A stretch of 64,000 nt of DNA from Flavobacterium nackdongense (GCF_004355225.1 NZ_CP037933.1:992001-1056000), one strand, 5' to 3'. Shown: positions 1 to 9,490, counted from the stretch's first letter. The notes: generated from the sequence alone by a model not told the origin. Made by a program: numbers and translations.

Positions 1-29
1 TACTAAATAACAACATTTTATAATAAAAT

Positions 30-614
30 ATGAATTCTTTTACTCAAAAAACATTTGGACTAAAAAAGAAATATACTTTCAAAGAAAAAGGTCTAGAAAT
101 TGAGTTTACTGACAAAGATGGAGATTTTTCATTTTTCATAAACTTTGATAATATTTCTCCAAGAGAAAATGTTCGAATTCATACAAAAAGAAAAACGAAT
201 GTTTTAAAATATGGGTTAATAATTGCGCTATTAACTTTAATAAGAGGTTTTTTAACTGCAAAAACAGATTTACAAACAACATTGATAGTAATATCACTTT
301 CATTAGCTATCGGAGTTGGAACTTATATTTATTATCATCTAACAAAAATGAAATATTATTCTGTTGGACTTGAAGATGGTAAAATAACTAGAATTCTTTA
401 TGATAAACCGACTATTGAAAAAGCAGAAGAGTTTATTGACGAAATATTTAAACGCAGAAAAAAATATTACAGAGATAACTATTTTAAAATTGATTATGAA
501 AATGAAAAACAATCAGAATTAGATAAAATTAAATGGTTAAAATCTGAAAATATTATTACAGAAAATGAATTCAATGTTGTGGTAGACGAAATAAACGAAA
601 AATTTATAAAATAA
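30..614 (+). CDS. Hypothetical membrane protein with SHOCT-like C-terminus
   Basis: 194-residue protein of unknown function. The sequence shows an N-terminal hydrophilic part (about residues 1-58), two close hydrophobic segments (about 60-75 and 83-102) and a charged C-terminal half. The last 35 residues, around KIKWLKSENIITENEF, resemble the SHOCT short C-terminal domain (a leucine-rich helix, then G/N-I-I-T-x-x-E-F), which is often found at the end of small membrane proteins. Only 29 bases precede it, so its promoter and any upstream partner cannot be judged. The next gene has its own promoter, so this is probably the end of a separate unit. Family assignment is weak; the reading frame itself is well supported. 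Confidence 0.75.
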   Translation: MNSFTQKTFGLKKKYTFKEKGLEIEFTDKDGDFSFFINFDNISPRENVRIHTKRKTNVLKYGLIIALLTLIRGFLTAKTDLQTTLIVISLSLAIGVGTYIYYHLTKMKYYSVGLEDGKITRILYDKPTIEKAEEFIDEIFKRRKKYYRDNYFKIDYENEKQSELDKIKWLKSENIITENEFNVVVDEINEKFIK

Positions 615-721
615 CTACTACTAAATGTAAGATTTTACCTATATAAAAACACCAGCAATAGAACTCCACTTAAATACAAACCATAACATTTACAAATTCA
701 TTTCCCAAAAATAGACAAAAC

Positions 722-751
722 TTGCTTTTTAAGCGCTTTTCATTACATTTG
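722..751 (+). promoter_or_regulatory. Bacteroidetes-type promoter of the dipeptidase gene
   Basis: TTG at 722-724 and TACATTTG at 744-751 (exact TAnnTTTG) are separated by 19 bases, the usual -33/-7 layout of Bacteroidetes housekeeping promoters. Transcription should start near 757. This rules out the TTG codon at 756 as a start and supports the ATG codons at 783 or 789. Confidence 0.7.
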
Positions 752-782
752 ACTATTGAAAGTACCTCTTACTCAACTTCAA

Positions 783-1958
783 ATGAATATGAAAATCAAA
801 ATTCTACTTATCAGCCTTTTAATTAGTCAGCAAATGATGTCGCAATCGTATCAAAAAATTCACGAAAAAGCTATTGTGGTCGATACACACAATGATATTC
901 TGATGTTAACCGCAGATAAAGGCTATGTATTTGACAACAACCTAAAAGGACTAGCCCAAAGCGATTTGGCACGTTGGAAAGAAGGCGGACTTGATGTGCA
1001 ATTATTTTCTGTTTTTTGTGATGGTACGCAAGAAAATCCTTTTGCTTTTGCCAAAAAACAAATTGATTCCTTGGACGAAGTGGTGCAACGCAATCCAAAT
1101 CAAATTGCGAAAGTAGCCAATAGTAAAGAGTTACTTAAAGCAGTGCGCCAAAATAAATTGGCAGCAATGATTGGGGTCGAAGGTGGGCACATGATTGAAA
1201 ATAATTTAGACAATCTCGATTATCTCTACCGCCGTGGCACACGATATATGACTTTAACTTGGAATAATTCTACCGATTGGGCCACAAGTGCTTACGACGA
1301 AACCTTCAATAAAGAAATAACTCATAAGGGGTTGACGGATTTTGGCAAACAAGTAGTTCAGCGAATGAACGCCTTAGGAATGCTAGTTGATGTGAGTCAT
1401 GTAGGTGAAGAAACGTTTAAAGATGTGATCAATACGAGCACTAAACCAATTATCGCAAGCCATAGTTGTGTCTATGCTCTATGCGCACATCAACGCAATT
1501 TAAAAGACTACCAAATTCAGGCTATTGCGAAAAATGGCGGTGTCATTCAGGTAAATTTTTATTCTGGTTTTGTGGACCCCAATTTTTTTAAAAATAAAAC
1601 TATTTTTATGGAAAACCATCAAGAAGAAGTTGACGCACTTCTTCGCAGTGGCAAAAATGAACACGATATTGAGGCGGAACTTTTCCTAAAATACAAAAAA
1701 GAAACGGATGCTTTTCGGGCACCATTTGCTATGCTTATGGAGCATATAGAATACATTATTCGATTAGTTGGAGTGGATTATGTAGGTTTGGGCTCTGATT
1801 TTGACGGAACCAATTCGACCCCGGATCAACTTGACGATGTATCTACCTATCCCCTGATCACAAAAGCCTTGGTCGAAAAAGGATATAGTGAAAAAGATAT
1901 CCATAAAATACTCGGCGGCAATTTTTTGAGAGTTTTGAAAGCCAACGAAAAACAGTAG
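783..1958 (+). CDS. Exported membrane dipeptidase (peptidase family M19)
   Basis: Zinc dipeptidase of the renal dipeptidase family, which cleaves dipeptides outside the cytoplasm. After a signal peptide (MKIKILLISLLISQQMMSQS) the family's metal and active-site motifs are visible: VDTHNDI near the start, GVEGGHMIENNLDNL in the middle, LVDVSHVG, IIASHS, and GLGSDFDGT near the end. About 391 residues, a normal full length for M19. I chose ATG 783 (789 is equally possible) because the predicted transcription start lies downstream of the TTG at 756. It stands alone, with a 183-base gap before the next gene. Substrate is not predictable from sequence. Confidence 0.92.
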   Translation: MNMKIKILLISLLISQQMMSQSYQKIHEKAIVVDTHNDILMLTADKGYVFDNNLKGLAQSDLARWKEGGLDVQLFSVFCDGTQENPFAFAKKQIDSLDEVVQRNPNQIAKVANSKELLKAVRQNKLAAMIGVEGGHMIENNLDNLDYLYRRGTRYMTLTWNNSTDWATSAYDETFNKEITHKGLTDFGKQVVQRMNALGMLVDVSHVGEETFKDVINTSTKPIIASHSCVYALCAHQRNLKDYQIQAIAKNGGVIQVNFYSGFVDPNFFKNKTIFMENHQEEVDALLRSGKNEHDIEAELFLKYKKETDAFRAPFAMLMEHIEYIIRLVGVDYVGLGSDFDGTNSTPDQLDDVSTYPLITKALVEKGYSEKDIHKILGGNFLRVLKANEKQ

Positions 1959-2141
1959 AAAAATTACAAATACAAAGTCCTAAATCAATTCATAACAATA
2001 GCTCGAAATTAAAATATCTAAACTTCTAATTTACAATCAAATAGTTTTTATTATATTTACATAAAATCAAATAATACTGTCCCAAATTATCTACTGTTCA
2101 TCGCTTTATTTTTTTTTTATTAGTAAGTTAAACCAACTTAT

Positions 2142-2885
2142 ATGACTAAAAACAATACCATTTTGATCGTAGAGGATGAAATGATAATCGCTGCTAATAT
2201 TTCGTTGCAGCTCACTCATTTGGGCTATGAAGTCACAGGAATTGTTCCTCGAGCCGAAGAAGTTTTGCAGCAAATTTCGAAGCAAATCCCCGATATTATT
2301 CTGATGGACATCAATCTAAAAGGAGATTTAGACGGAATTGAAGTGGTGCATCTCATTCAGAAAGAATATAAAATTCCCATTATTTATTTGACCGCAAACT
2401 CGAACGAGGCGCATTTCAACCGGGCAAAGGAAACAAATCCGTATGCTTTTGTTTCTAAACCTTTCAAAAAATTAGATTTGCAACGGGCTATAGAATTGAC
2501 CTTAGTTCGAATTCAAGACGAACGAAATACTGACAAAAGCCTGAACTTGCTTACAGAAGAACCATTTATATTAAGTGACTGTATTTTTGTTCGCAGTCAC
2601 GACAAAATGGTAAAAGTTTGCATCAGCAATATTTTATACATCGAAGCCGAACGAAATTATTGCAAAATTCATTGCAAAGACAAAGAACATCTTTTGGTTA
2701 TGACGCTCAAGGATATTGAAGAAAAACTGATGTCGAATACTCTTTTACGCATTCACAGATCCTTTATTGTTAACCTTTCGCACATAGACGAAATAGCTAC
2801 AAATCATGTTGTAATTGCCAAAAAAGCCATCCCCCTAAGTGCCGATTTGAAGAAAAAATTACTACTGCATATTCAAAAAGTATAA
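2142..2885 (+). CDS. LytTR-family response regulator
   Basis: Two-component response regulator. The N-terminal receiver domain (about 1-120) has the acidic pocket (E11, D12), phospho-acceptor D56 in LMDINLKG, T84 and K106 in SKPF. The C-terminal half (about 145-247) is a LytTR DNA-binding domain, with the typical stretch YIEAERNYCKIHC and LLRIHRSFIVNLSHI. The sensor kinase gene follows after 17 bases, so the two are almost certainly one operon and one signalling pair. LytTR regulators bind short direct repeats, but no target repeat could be assigned here. The nearby run of exported small proteins (5-9.4 kb) is a possible but unproven target. Confidence 0.93.
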   Translation: MTKNNTILIVEDEMIIAANISLQLTHLGYEVTGIVPRAEEVLQQISKQIPDIILMDINLKGDLDGIEVVHLIQKEYKIPIIYLTANSNEAHFNRAKETNPYAFVSKPFKKLDLQRAIELTLVRIQDERNTDKSLNLLTEEPFILSDCIFVRSHDKMVKVCISNILYIEAERNYCKIHCKDKEHLLVMTLKDIEEKLMSNTLLRIHRSFIVNLSHIDEIATNHVVIAKKAIPLSADLKKKLLLHIQKV

Positions 2886-2902
2886 GCTATTGATGGTCAT
2901 TT

Positions 2903-4852
2903 ATGAATAAAATTTTAGTTTATCTTCTGCTTACTATTATTTGTAATGGTTACGCTCAGCACTATTCGGAAGAGGCAACATCCGACTCGTCCCTACAATG
3001 GAGCAAAAAGTACCAAAACAAAGCTTTATATTTTCTGAAAATCCCGCAGTACAACCGAGATAGTTCTGCCTATTATTTTGAAAAAGCTACAAAATTAGTC
3101 CAAAGCAATTCTGAAGCACATTATGAGCAATTGGCTACTATTTATTTACAAAAAGCCGATGTACTAACCTGCAATTATACATTATCGCAATTGGATTCCT
3201 TGTCCAGAATTGGATGGTACTATTTGAAAAAAATCCCGGTCCAACAAAATAAACTTTTGGAATATGACTTCTTAATCAATTGGGCATCGATTAAACTTGA
3301 ATTGGGCGAACATAAAAAGTCATTACTGCTTTTTTCGAACGCGCTTAGACTAGCCGAAGATTTCAAAAGCCCTGAATTAGTGGCGAAAATCTTAATGAAT
3401 AAAGGGGTTTATTATGAACGATATCAATTGGTAGAAGAAGAAAAATTATCTTTAGAAAATCTCTATAAAAGTCTTTCGTATTATCAAAAATGGGGCGAAT
3501 CAAAAAAACCAACAGCGCTTTTTAGCATTTATAGATCAATAATAAGTTATCATACCGATAAAAATAGCGACTCGGTCTATTACTATTTCGATAAAATGAA
3601 ACGCGTTTTGAAGTACTCGAAAAATCCTATTGTTCCAGCCTGGTACTACGTTTGTTTGGGAAGAGAACTCATTACATCGCCAGTTGCAGGGCAAAAAACC
3701 ATTAGCCAAAAGCAATATGATGAAGGTAAAAAAAACATCATCAAAGCGCTAAACATTCTGGAGCACTATAAAATTAAAACCAGCAGCATCACAGCCTACG
3801 GCTACGGACTCTTGGCTGATCTATATTTACACAACAAGCAATACGATTTGGCTATCGGCTATTATGTCAAGAGTAGAAATGACTATTTGCGATTGAAAAA
3901 TCTTTCGGCAGCCGAATCGATGACGCAATACATTGGTCAAGCCTATCAATTAAAGGGAGATTTGGCCAATGCGTTGATCTATTTTAAGCAATATTATTTG
4001 TTGTCTTCTATTTTTCAAAAAGAGAAAAATGAAAGAGGTTTGCGCGAAAATGAATTACAAATAAATCTATTGCAGCAGGAAAAAAAACTGATTCAAAAAC
4101 AAAAGCAACAAACAATTTATATCATCGCCTTACTTACCATTGTCATACTGCTTATCTGGTTTTATAGAAATTACCAACTAAAACAAAAAAGCAATCAACA
4201 ATTGGCTGCACTCAATAATGACCTGGCCAATAAAAATAATTTGCTGGACAAAAAAAATGCAGAAAATGAGTTGCTCCTCAAAGAAATACATCATCGGGTA
4301 AAAAATAATCTACTGGTAATTTCGAGTTTGCTCGAATTGCAGTCCGAACAAATTGATGACCCTAAGATCAAAGAAGCCATCAAGGATGGACAAAATCGCG
4401 TGAATTCGATAGGAATTGTACACCGAAAATTATATCAGTATGACAATGTAGGCTTTATCGATATGAAAGAATATGTGATGAGCCTAAGCGAAAGTATTCT
4501 CGGCGGTTTTGGCACAGAAGGACTCATCAATTTAGAATTGCAAGTAGAAAAATTCGATTTAGAAATTGACACTGCTATTCCAGTAGGGTTAATAATTAAT
4601 GAATTATTGACCAATGCTCTTAAATACGCGTTCCGACCCGGAGAAAAAGGAACAATTATTATCAAACTTGTCAGACAAAATAATGCTCTGCTCCATCTGC
4701 AAGTTGCCGATAATGGCATCGGAAAATCTGATGCGATTCAAGGCACCGGTTTTGGCGGACAATTAATTGCTTTACTGACCAATCAGCTCAATGGCAGGAT
4801 GAAGGAAGTCATACAAAACGGAACCACCATCAGTTTTGATTTTAAATTATAA
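2903..4852 (+). CDS. TPR sensor histidine kinase (HisKA_2 type)
   Basis: Membrane sensor kinase of 649 residues paired with the upstream LytTR regulator. Order of parts: signal peptide (first 18 residues, ending GYAQ), a periplasmic region of tetratricopeptide-like helical repeats (about 30-375), one membrane helix (TIYIIALLTIVILLIWFY, about 405-422), a coiled coil, then a HisKA_2 dimerisation motif EIHHRVKNNLLVISSLLELQ with the phospho-accepting His at 463 or 464. The HATPase domain shows the N box NELLTNALKYAF and G box DNGIG. The HisKA_2/TPR architecture coupled to LytTR output is common in Bacteroidetes. The ligand is unknown. Confidence 0.93.
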   Translation: MNKILVYLLLTIICNGYAQHYSEEATSDSSLQWSKKYQNKALYFLKIPQYNRDSSAYYFEKATKLVQSNSEAHYEQLATIYLQKADVLTCNYTLSQLDSLSRIGWYYLKKIPVQQNKLLEYDFLINWASIKLELGEHKKSLLLFSNALRLAEDFKSPELVAKILMNKGVYYERYQLVEEEKLSLENLYKSLSYYQKWGESKKPTALFSIYRSIISYHTDKNSDSVYYYFDKMKRVLKYSKNPIVPAWYYVCLGRELITSPVAGQKTISQKQYDEGKKNIIKALNILEHYKIKTSSITAYGYGLLADLYLHNKQYDLAIGYYVKSRNDYLRLKNLSAAESMTQYIGQAYQLKGDLANALIYFKQYYLLSSIFQKEKNERGLRENELQINLLQQEKKLIQKQKQQTIYIIALLTIVILLIWFYRNYQLKQKSNQQLAALNNDLANKNNLLDKKNAENELLLKEIHHRVKNNLLVISSLLELQSEQIDDPKIKEAIKDGQNRVNSIGIVHRKLYQYDNVGFIDMKEYVMSLSESILGGFGTEGLINLELQVEKFDLEIDTAIPVGLIINELLTNALKYAFRPGEKGTIIIKLVRQNNALLHLQVADNGIGKSDAIQGTGFGGQLIALLTNQLNGRMKEVIQNGTTISFDFKL

Positions 4853-5017
4853 AAGGCAACTAGAATCCCAAAACTACTTCACTCCCGATAAATAAAAAAT
4901 ACTATTCGGACATTATTTAGACACATTCGTCCTAGTGCAAAGTTTTTTACAATTGATTATCTGTTATTTAGACTTGATTTAACAAATTATTCTACTAACA
5001 TTTTAATCTGTAACATT

Positions 5018-5755
5018 ATGAAAAACTATTTCAATTTGAACGTGAGCATGCTACTACTAATGCTAATGCCCTTTGTAGGGATGAGCCAAACCAAAAACGT
5101 GATTTCCACAAATCGTGTATTTCCAAAAGTGGACAAAGTACTAGAATTTGAAAAAGCTTTAGCAAATCATGCACAAAAGTATCACACGGGCGATGTGAAA
5201 TGGCGTGTATTCGACATTCAATCAGGACCAGATGCTGGTGGATATCATATAGTTGAAGGACCTAAGTCTTGGGAATCAGAAGATAGTAGAGGCGATATTA
5301 GTGTGGCGCACAACACCGATTGGCATAAAGGTGTAACTCCTTTCTTAACAGATAAATCATCAACTGGTTATTCTGTTTACATCGATTCGTTAAGTACTGT
5401 TGCTATTGGCGATTATTCAGATAAAGTTCAAATACAACATCTCTATCCAAAACCAGGTTGCGGTGCGAAAGTAATCAGTATGATCGACAACTTGAAAGAG
5501 GTTTGGGCTGCAGATGGTTATACAGTTGCGGTATATTCTTCTAGCTCTTCTGGACCAACACAATATGCCATCGCCACAAGATACAAACAAGGTCTAAAAG
5601 AAAGAGCTTCAGGATTTCGCAAATCATTTATAGGCACTTACGAAAAGAAATTTGGTTCTGGTTCATGGGCTATTTTCAATGATAATATTCGCGAATATAC
5701 CGATGGCAATTGGAGTGAATTGATTTCTTTTCGAGCAGATTTGAGTTCTAAATAA
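5018..5755 (+). CDS. Exported protein, dimeric alpha-beta-barrel-like (hypothetical)
   Basis: 245-residue exported protein with signal peptide MKNYFNLNVSMLLLMLMPFVGMSQ. No firm family is recognised. The mature part looks like two successive ferredoxin-like halves: about 30-125, opening with NRVFPKVDKVLEFEKALANHAQKY, and about 130-235, opening with KVQIQHLYPKPG. This resembles antibiotic-biosynthesis-monooxygenase/EthD-like barrels. The next gene has a similar plan and follows after only 27 bases, so the two are probably co-transcribed. No catalytic residues can be named. The 165 bases upstream carry no clear TAnnTTTG box. Confidence 0.75.
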   Translation: MKNYFNLNVSMLLLMLMPFVGMSQTKNVISTNRVFPKVDKVLEFEKALANHAQKYHTGDVKWRVFDIQSGPDAGGYHIVEGPKSWESEDSRGDISVAHNTDWHKGVTPFLTDKSSTGYSVYIDSLSTVAIGDYSDKVQIQHLYPKPGCGAKVISMIDNLKEVWAADGYTVAVYSSSSSGPTQYAIATRYKQGLKERASGFRKSFIGTYEKKFGSGSWAIFNDNIREYTDGNWSELISFRADLSSK

Positions 5756-5782
5756 ACATTTACTATTTTAAAACAAAAAATC

Positions 5783-6541
5783 ATGAAAAATATAAAAACC
5801 ACACTGCTTTTTGGAGCCCTATTGCTAACTGCTAACTTGAACTTACAAGCTCAAAATCAAACCTTTTCGATTCACGCTGATTATGTAAAGCCATCGATGG
5901 AGTCCGATTATGTAGCCGTTGCAAAAGATTTTGTAGCCGAATGCAAAAAACACAATCTACAAAACACTGGTTGGACCACTATGCGATTGGATAACGGAAC
6001 CTACATGTATTTCGAATCAATACCCAACATGGCAGCACTGGATGTTGATGCATTTGCTCCTTTGGCTGACAAAATGGGAAAAGAAAATTTTCAAGCCCTT
6101 TTTGATCGTTTCAACAAATGCTACGACCGACACGGTAATTACCTACTCACTCGAATCGAAAGCCTAACTTATATGCCAGAAGGAGCATTGGCAGCTCAGG
6201 AAGGTCAAAACTACAGAAAATACCATTATTTATATGTCACCCCATCGACAGCCAAAATGGTGGGCGAAAAAATGAAAGCCATCAAAGAACTTTACACCAA
6301 AAAAGGATCTAAAGAATATTATCGTGTATATCACAGCGACTTTGGAACTATAAACGAATATTTTCTGGTAGCCATCTCGGCGAAAGATGAGCAATCTTAT
6401 GCTAAACAATCGGCAGAAAATGAAACTCTAATTGGAGCTGAAGGTAAAAAATTATTGGACGATTTATTCAAAAACATTGCTCGATATGAACCCGTTAGCG
6501 GTTATATCCAACCTGATCTGAACTATATCGCAAAAAAATAG
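5783..6541 (+). CDS. Exported protein, dimeric alpha-beta-barrel-like (hypothetical)
   Basis: 252-residue exported protein with signal peptide ending LNLQAQN. Like its upstream neighbour it appears to hold two ferredoxin-like halves (about 28-125 and 145-240), with stretches such as YVKPSMESDYVAVAKDFVAE and YLYVTPSTAKMVGEKMKAI at matching points, so the pair may be distant paralogues. Function unknown; stand-alone domains of this fold serve as small monooxygenases, decarboxylases or ligand binders. A hairpin-like inverted repeat (ctgtttg...caaacag) lies directly after the stop at about 6550-6586 and could reduce read-through into the epimerase gene. Confidence 0.72.
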   Translation: MKNIKTTLLFGALLLTANLNLQAQNQTFSIHADYVKPSMESDYVAVAKDFVAECKKHNLQNTGWTTMRLDNGTYMYFESIPNMAALDVDAFAPLADKMGKENFQALFDRFNKCYDRHGNYLLTRIESLTYMPEGALAAQEGQNYRKYHYLYVTPSTAKMVGEKMKAIKELYTKKGSKEYYRVYHSDFGTINEYFLVAISAKDEQSYAKQSAENETLIGAEGKKLLDDLFKNIARYEPVSGYIQPDLNYIAKK

Positions 6542-6602
6542 TAACCAACTCTGTTTGTTTGTTTTTTACTAAACAGCAAACAGGGTTTATATTCCAAAAA
6601 TC

Positions 6603-7559
6603 ATGAAAAAAGTAGGCATCATTGGTGGCTCTGGTTTCATTGGAAGCTATATCACCAAAATGTTTTTGGACAACGATTTTCTGGTGAAAGTTTCGGCCAC
6701 AGACATCACTAGAGAAGATAAATTTCAGCATTTAGTAACCTTATCCAATGCCGACAATCTGCACATCAGCGAATTAGACGTTTTGAATATAGCAATTCTA
6801 AAGGATTTTATTTTCGATTGTGATATTTTAATTCATTGTGGAACCCCTTTTATTTTGAATTTCCAAGATGCACAATCCCAATTGTTCGAACCTACGATTA
6901 AGGGAACCCAAAATTTTTTAAAACTAATCCATCAGACGCCCGGAATCGAAAAAGTAATTTTTATTGCCTCGGTTGCCGCCTACAATACCAACTTTCCTAT
7001 GCCCGCTGAAGGTAAAAGTTTTACCGATACTTTCGATGAAAATGACCGTCGATTTACCAGCTCCGAAAGTCACCCTTATGCTCAAGCCAAATTTCTGGCC
7101 AATCAGGAGGTTGAAAAATTCATCAAAGACAATCCCAATCTATCTTTCGAAATTAGTTCTGTATCGCCGGTTGCCGTTATGGGAAAAGCCATGTCCAATC
7201 GCGAAGATTCTACCTCAACGGGATTACAGTTTTTAATCAAAAATAAGATAGCTCCTGACGCATTTATTCAAGCGCTTTATGACAATGATGTTCCTTTTGC
7301 CATAGTCGATGTAGAAGATGTTGCATTGGCAGTTTTTAAAGCAGCCACCACCAAAGGATTGCACGGCAAAGACTATTTATTGAGCAGTGAAACCTATAAA
7401 ATCTCTGATATCCATTTGATGTTGAATCAAAAAGAACCACTCGAAAATGCACGCATCATTTATAAAAATGATTTAGCTACAACCGATTTGGGAATGCACT
7501 TTAGACCCGCAAAAGAAACCCTGAATAATTATTCAAACAACTCAATACAACCATCATGA
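6603..7559 (+). CDS. NAD(P)-dependent epimerase/dehydratase (extended SDR)
   Basis: 318-residue Rossmann-fold protein. The nucleotide-binding GIIGGSGFIGSYI (GxxGxxG, residues 5-17) is at the N-terminus; the SDR catalytic pair appears as YAQAKF (YxxxK, about 158-162), with an upstream Ser/Val stretch FIASVAAY. Members act on sugar nucleotides, flavonoid-like carbonyls or steroid-like substrates, so the substrate cannot be read from sequence. No signal peptide, so cytoplasmic. The stop overlaps the start of the EthD-like gene (ATGA at 7556-7559), indicating translational coupling and a shared pathway. Confidence 0.88.
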   Translation: MKKVGIIGGSGFIGSYITKMFLDNDFLVKVSATDITREDKFQHLVTLSNADNLHISELDVLNIAILKDFIFDCDILIHCGTPFILNFQDAQSQLFEPTIKGTQNFLKLIHQTPGIEKVIFIASVAAYNTNFPMPAEGKSFTDTFDENDRRFTSSESHPYAQAKFLANQEVEKFIKDNPNLSFEISSVSPVAVMGKAMSNREDSTSTGLQFLIKNKIAPDAFIQALYDNDVPFAIVDVEDVALAVFKAATTKGLHGKDYLLSSETYKISDIHLMLNQKEPLENARIIYKNDLATTDLGMHFRPAKETLNNYSNNSIQPS

Positions 7560-7858
7560 TTAAATTAACTGTACTCTATGGGCAACCTACGGATAGCGAA
7601 GCGTTCGAAAGTTATTATGCCAATATTCATTTACCACTGGCCTCAAAAATGACAGGGCACGAAAAAGTAGAATTTACCAAATTTTTAGATGGTGCAGATG
7701 GTGAAAAACCATTATACTATCGAATGGCAGAATTCTGGTATTCCAACATAGAAATCATGCAGCGAGCGATGGGTTCTCCCGAAGGACAAACCACTACGGC
7801 AGATCTTAGCAATTTTGCCACCGGAGGAGTTACTCTTTTAGTGGGCGAAGTTGTGTAA
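7556..7858 (+). CDS. EthD-family small protein
   Basis: 100-residue protein of the EthD family (dimeric alpha-beta barrel). Typical features are the opening IKLTVLYGQPTDSEAFESYYANIHLPLASKM, where the central Tyr-Tyr-x-x-x-His is the family hallmark, and a C-terminal FATGGVTLLVGEV strand. EthD members are small enzymes or accessory proteins in degradation of ethers, hydroxyquinones and polyketide-like compounds. It overlaps the epimerase stop by four bases, so the two are likely translated together. Cytoplasmic. Exact reaction unknown. Confidence 0.87.
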   Translation: MIKLTVLYGQPTDSEAFESYYANIHLPLASKMTGHEKVEFTKFLDGADGEKPLYYRMAEFWYSNIEIMQRAMGSPEGQTTTADLSNFATGGVTLLVGEVV

Positions 7859-7968
7859 TACTATGTTAATTAATGAATCGTCAAAATAATTTAATACCGG
7901 TTAATTTGATTACAACAACAAAATTTATCTCTAGAACAATGTAAACGGTACATCTATTAAAATAAATT

Positions 7969-8418
7969 ATGAAAAAAATTACTTTCCTCCTTATCAGTTT
8001 TTCCTTTTTAGGAATAGTTCAAGCACAAGAAAAGTATTCTTTTGCCTTTAATCATTTGGCTTTATCTGTAAAAAATTTGGATACGTCGGCCAACTTTTAC
8101 AATGAAGTTTTAGGCTTAAAAGAAATAACCAATAAAACTAAGATTAAAGGGATACGCTGGTTTTCTATATCAGAAGGAAAAGAATTGCATTTGATTTCTA
8201 TTTTGAATGAACCTGTAGTTATCAATAAAGCGGTTCACTTTGCTTTGTCTACTTCTGACTTTGATGACTTTATAAAAAAGTTGGATAAAAAACATATCCC
8301 CTATTCAGATTGGCTTGGTGTTATGAATAAAGTAACTATGAGAGCTGATGGCATTCAGCAGGTTTATTTTCAAGATCCAAATGGATATTGGATAGAGGTG
8401 AATAGTGTAAAGCAATAA
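7969..8418 (+). CDS. Exported VOC/glyoxalase-like protein
   Basis: 149-residue vicinal-oxygen-chelate fold protein carrying a signal peptide (MKKITFLLISFSFLGIVQAQ). The mature domain begins with FNHLALSVKNLDTSANFYNEVLGL and ends YFQDPNGYWIEVNS, the classic VOC ends, with candidate metal ligands His (NHLAL), His (AVHFAL) and Glu (WIEVN). VOC proteins include glyoxalase I, dioxygenases and fosfomycin-resistance enzymes; a secreted version is less usual. Stand-alone gene with 110 bases before it and 84 after. The substrate cannot be inferred. Confidence 0.88.
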   Translation: MKKITFLLISFSFLGIVQAQEKYSFAFNHLALSVKNLDTSANFYNEVLGLKEITNKTKIKGIRWFSISEGKELHLISILNEPVVINKAVHFALSTSDFDDFIKKLDKKHIPYSDWLGVMNKVTMRADGIQQVYFQDPNGYWIEVNSVKQ

Positions 8419-8502
8419 AAAAAACAAACAGCGTAGCCGAAAACTGATAAGAGTAAGCAAAAAAAGTGCGGCGTCAGCACCCTAAACTCTGACAAATCCA
8501 CA

Positions 8503-9438
8503 ATGAAAAAAATTACAACAATGGTAATGGTGATGATTTCCCTCATCGCATTTTCGCAGAAAAAAACAAATGGAACCATTTATGTAGAACATCCCGCAAT
8601 TACTACTGTTGAAGCTATGACCAAAGCTTTTGTGAGTGGTGATGCAGATAAAGTATCGAGCTATTTGGCAGCTGATTTCAAAGAATATGATGGCAATAGC
8701 ACTAGAACAAACGACAAAGGAATGGACAAAACCGCTTTTTCAAAAAAAGTAAAAGGTTGGCATGATGCCATCGATTATTTATCAATTTCACGCTCAAAAG
8801 GAGCTTATCCTGATGCCTTAGAATATAAAGATGAAAATCAAAAAGACATGGTTTGGGTGCAAACTTGGGAAGATTTGAAAGGAGTCCATAAAAAAACGGG
8901 AGTGAAAATAAATATGCCTATGCACCGTCTTTTTATTGTAAACAAAGACAATAAAATTGTAACCATCATCAATTATCAAAATTCTAGCATAAGTGCAGAA
9001 GTTCAGGATAGTTATGCCGACAGAACCAATGGAACTATCTACAACCACCACGAAAACATCAATACGATTCGAAAAATGATTTATGCCTTTGAAAATAAAG
9101 ATTTCGAAAAATGCTATAGCTTTTATGATCAAAAAGCCACTTTTCGAGATATCAATTCGAAAGACGACAAAACAATGTCATTAGACGAACTGAAAGCAGC
9201 CGATCAAGAGTTTTTGAAAAACTTTGAGATAACGAGTATCGATATGGTTGGCTATCCCGATTATTTACATTATGAATTAGGCGATGCACGTGTGGTTATG
9301 TCTTGGTGGAGTTACAATTTAATTCGAAAATCAGACAAAAAAGCATTTATACTCCCTGTTCATCTATCCGATGATTTTGACGCTAATGGAAAAATCACTT
9401 CAGAAACTGTTTATTACAATGGGGCATCATTGAAATAA
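8503..9438 (+). CDS. Exported protein with two NTF2/SnoaL-like domains
   Basis: 311-residue exported protein (signal MKKITTMVMVMISLIAFSQK). Two similar halves are visible: residues about 22-165, starting NGTIYVEHPAITTVEAMTKAF, and about 175-311, starting NGTIYNHHENINTIRKMIYAFE. Each has the NTF2-like pattern of an N-terminal helix, a conserved aromatic strand (YLAADFKEYDG and YDQKATFRDI) and W-rich C-terminal strands. This is an internal tandem duplication that should give an intramolecular dimer. SnoaL/NTF2 folds act as isomerases, hydratases or ligand binders; function here is unknown. A strong terminator follows at once. Confidence 0.8.
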   Translation: MKKITTMVMVMISLIAFSQKKTNGTIYVEHPAITTVEAMTKAFVSGDADKVSSYLAADFKEYDGNSTRTNDKGMDKTAFSKKVKGWHDAIDYLSISRSKGAYPDALEYKDENQKDMVWVQTWEDLKGVHKKTGVKINMPMHRLFIVNKDNKIVTIINYQNSSISAEVQDSYADRTNGTIYNHHENINTIRKMIYAFENKDFEKCYSFYDQKATFRDINSKDDKTMSLDELKAADQEFLKNFEITSIDMVGYPDYLHYELGDARVVMSWWSYNLIRKSDKKAFILPVHLSDDFDANGKITSETVYYNGASLK

Positions 9439-9453
9439 AAATTGAATTAGTAA

Positions 9454-9490
9454 TGGAGAAGCAACCCTAAAAAGTTGCTTCTCCTTTTTT
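9454..9490 (+). terminator. Rho-independent terminator after the NTF2-like gene
   Basis: The stem GGAGAAGCAAC pairs with GTTGCTTCTCC across a short loop and is followed by six T. It ends the unit of the NTF2-like protein. The TTG at 9489 lies inside it, which excludes that codon as start of the next gene. Confidence 0.88.
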
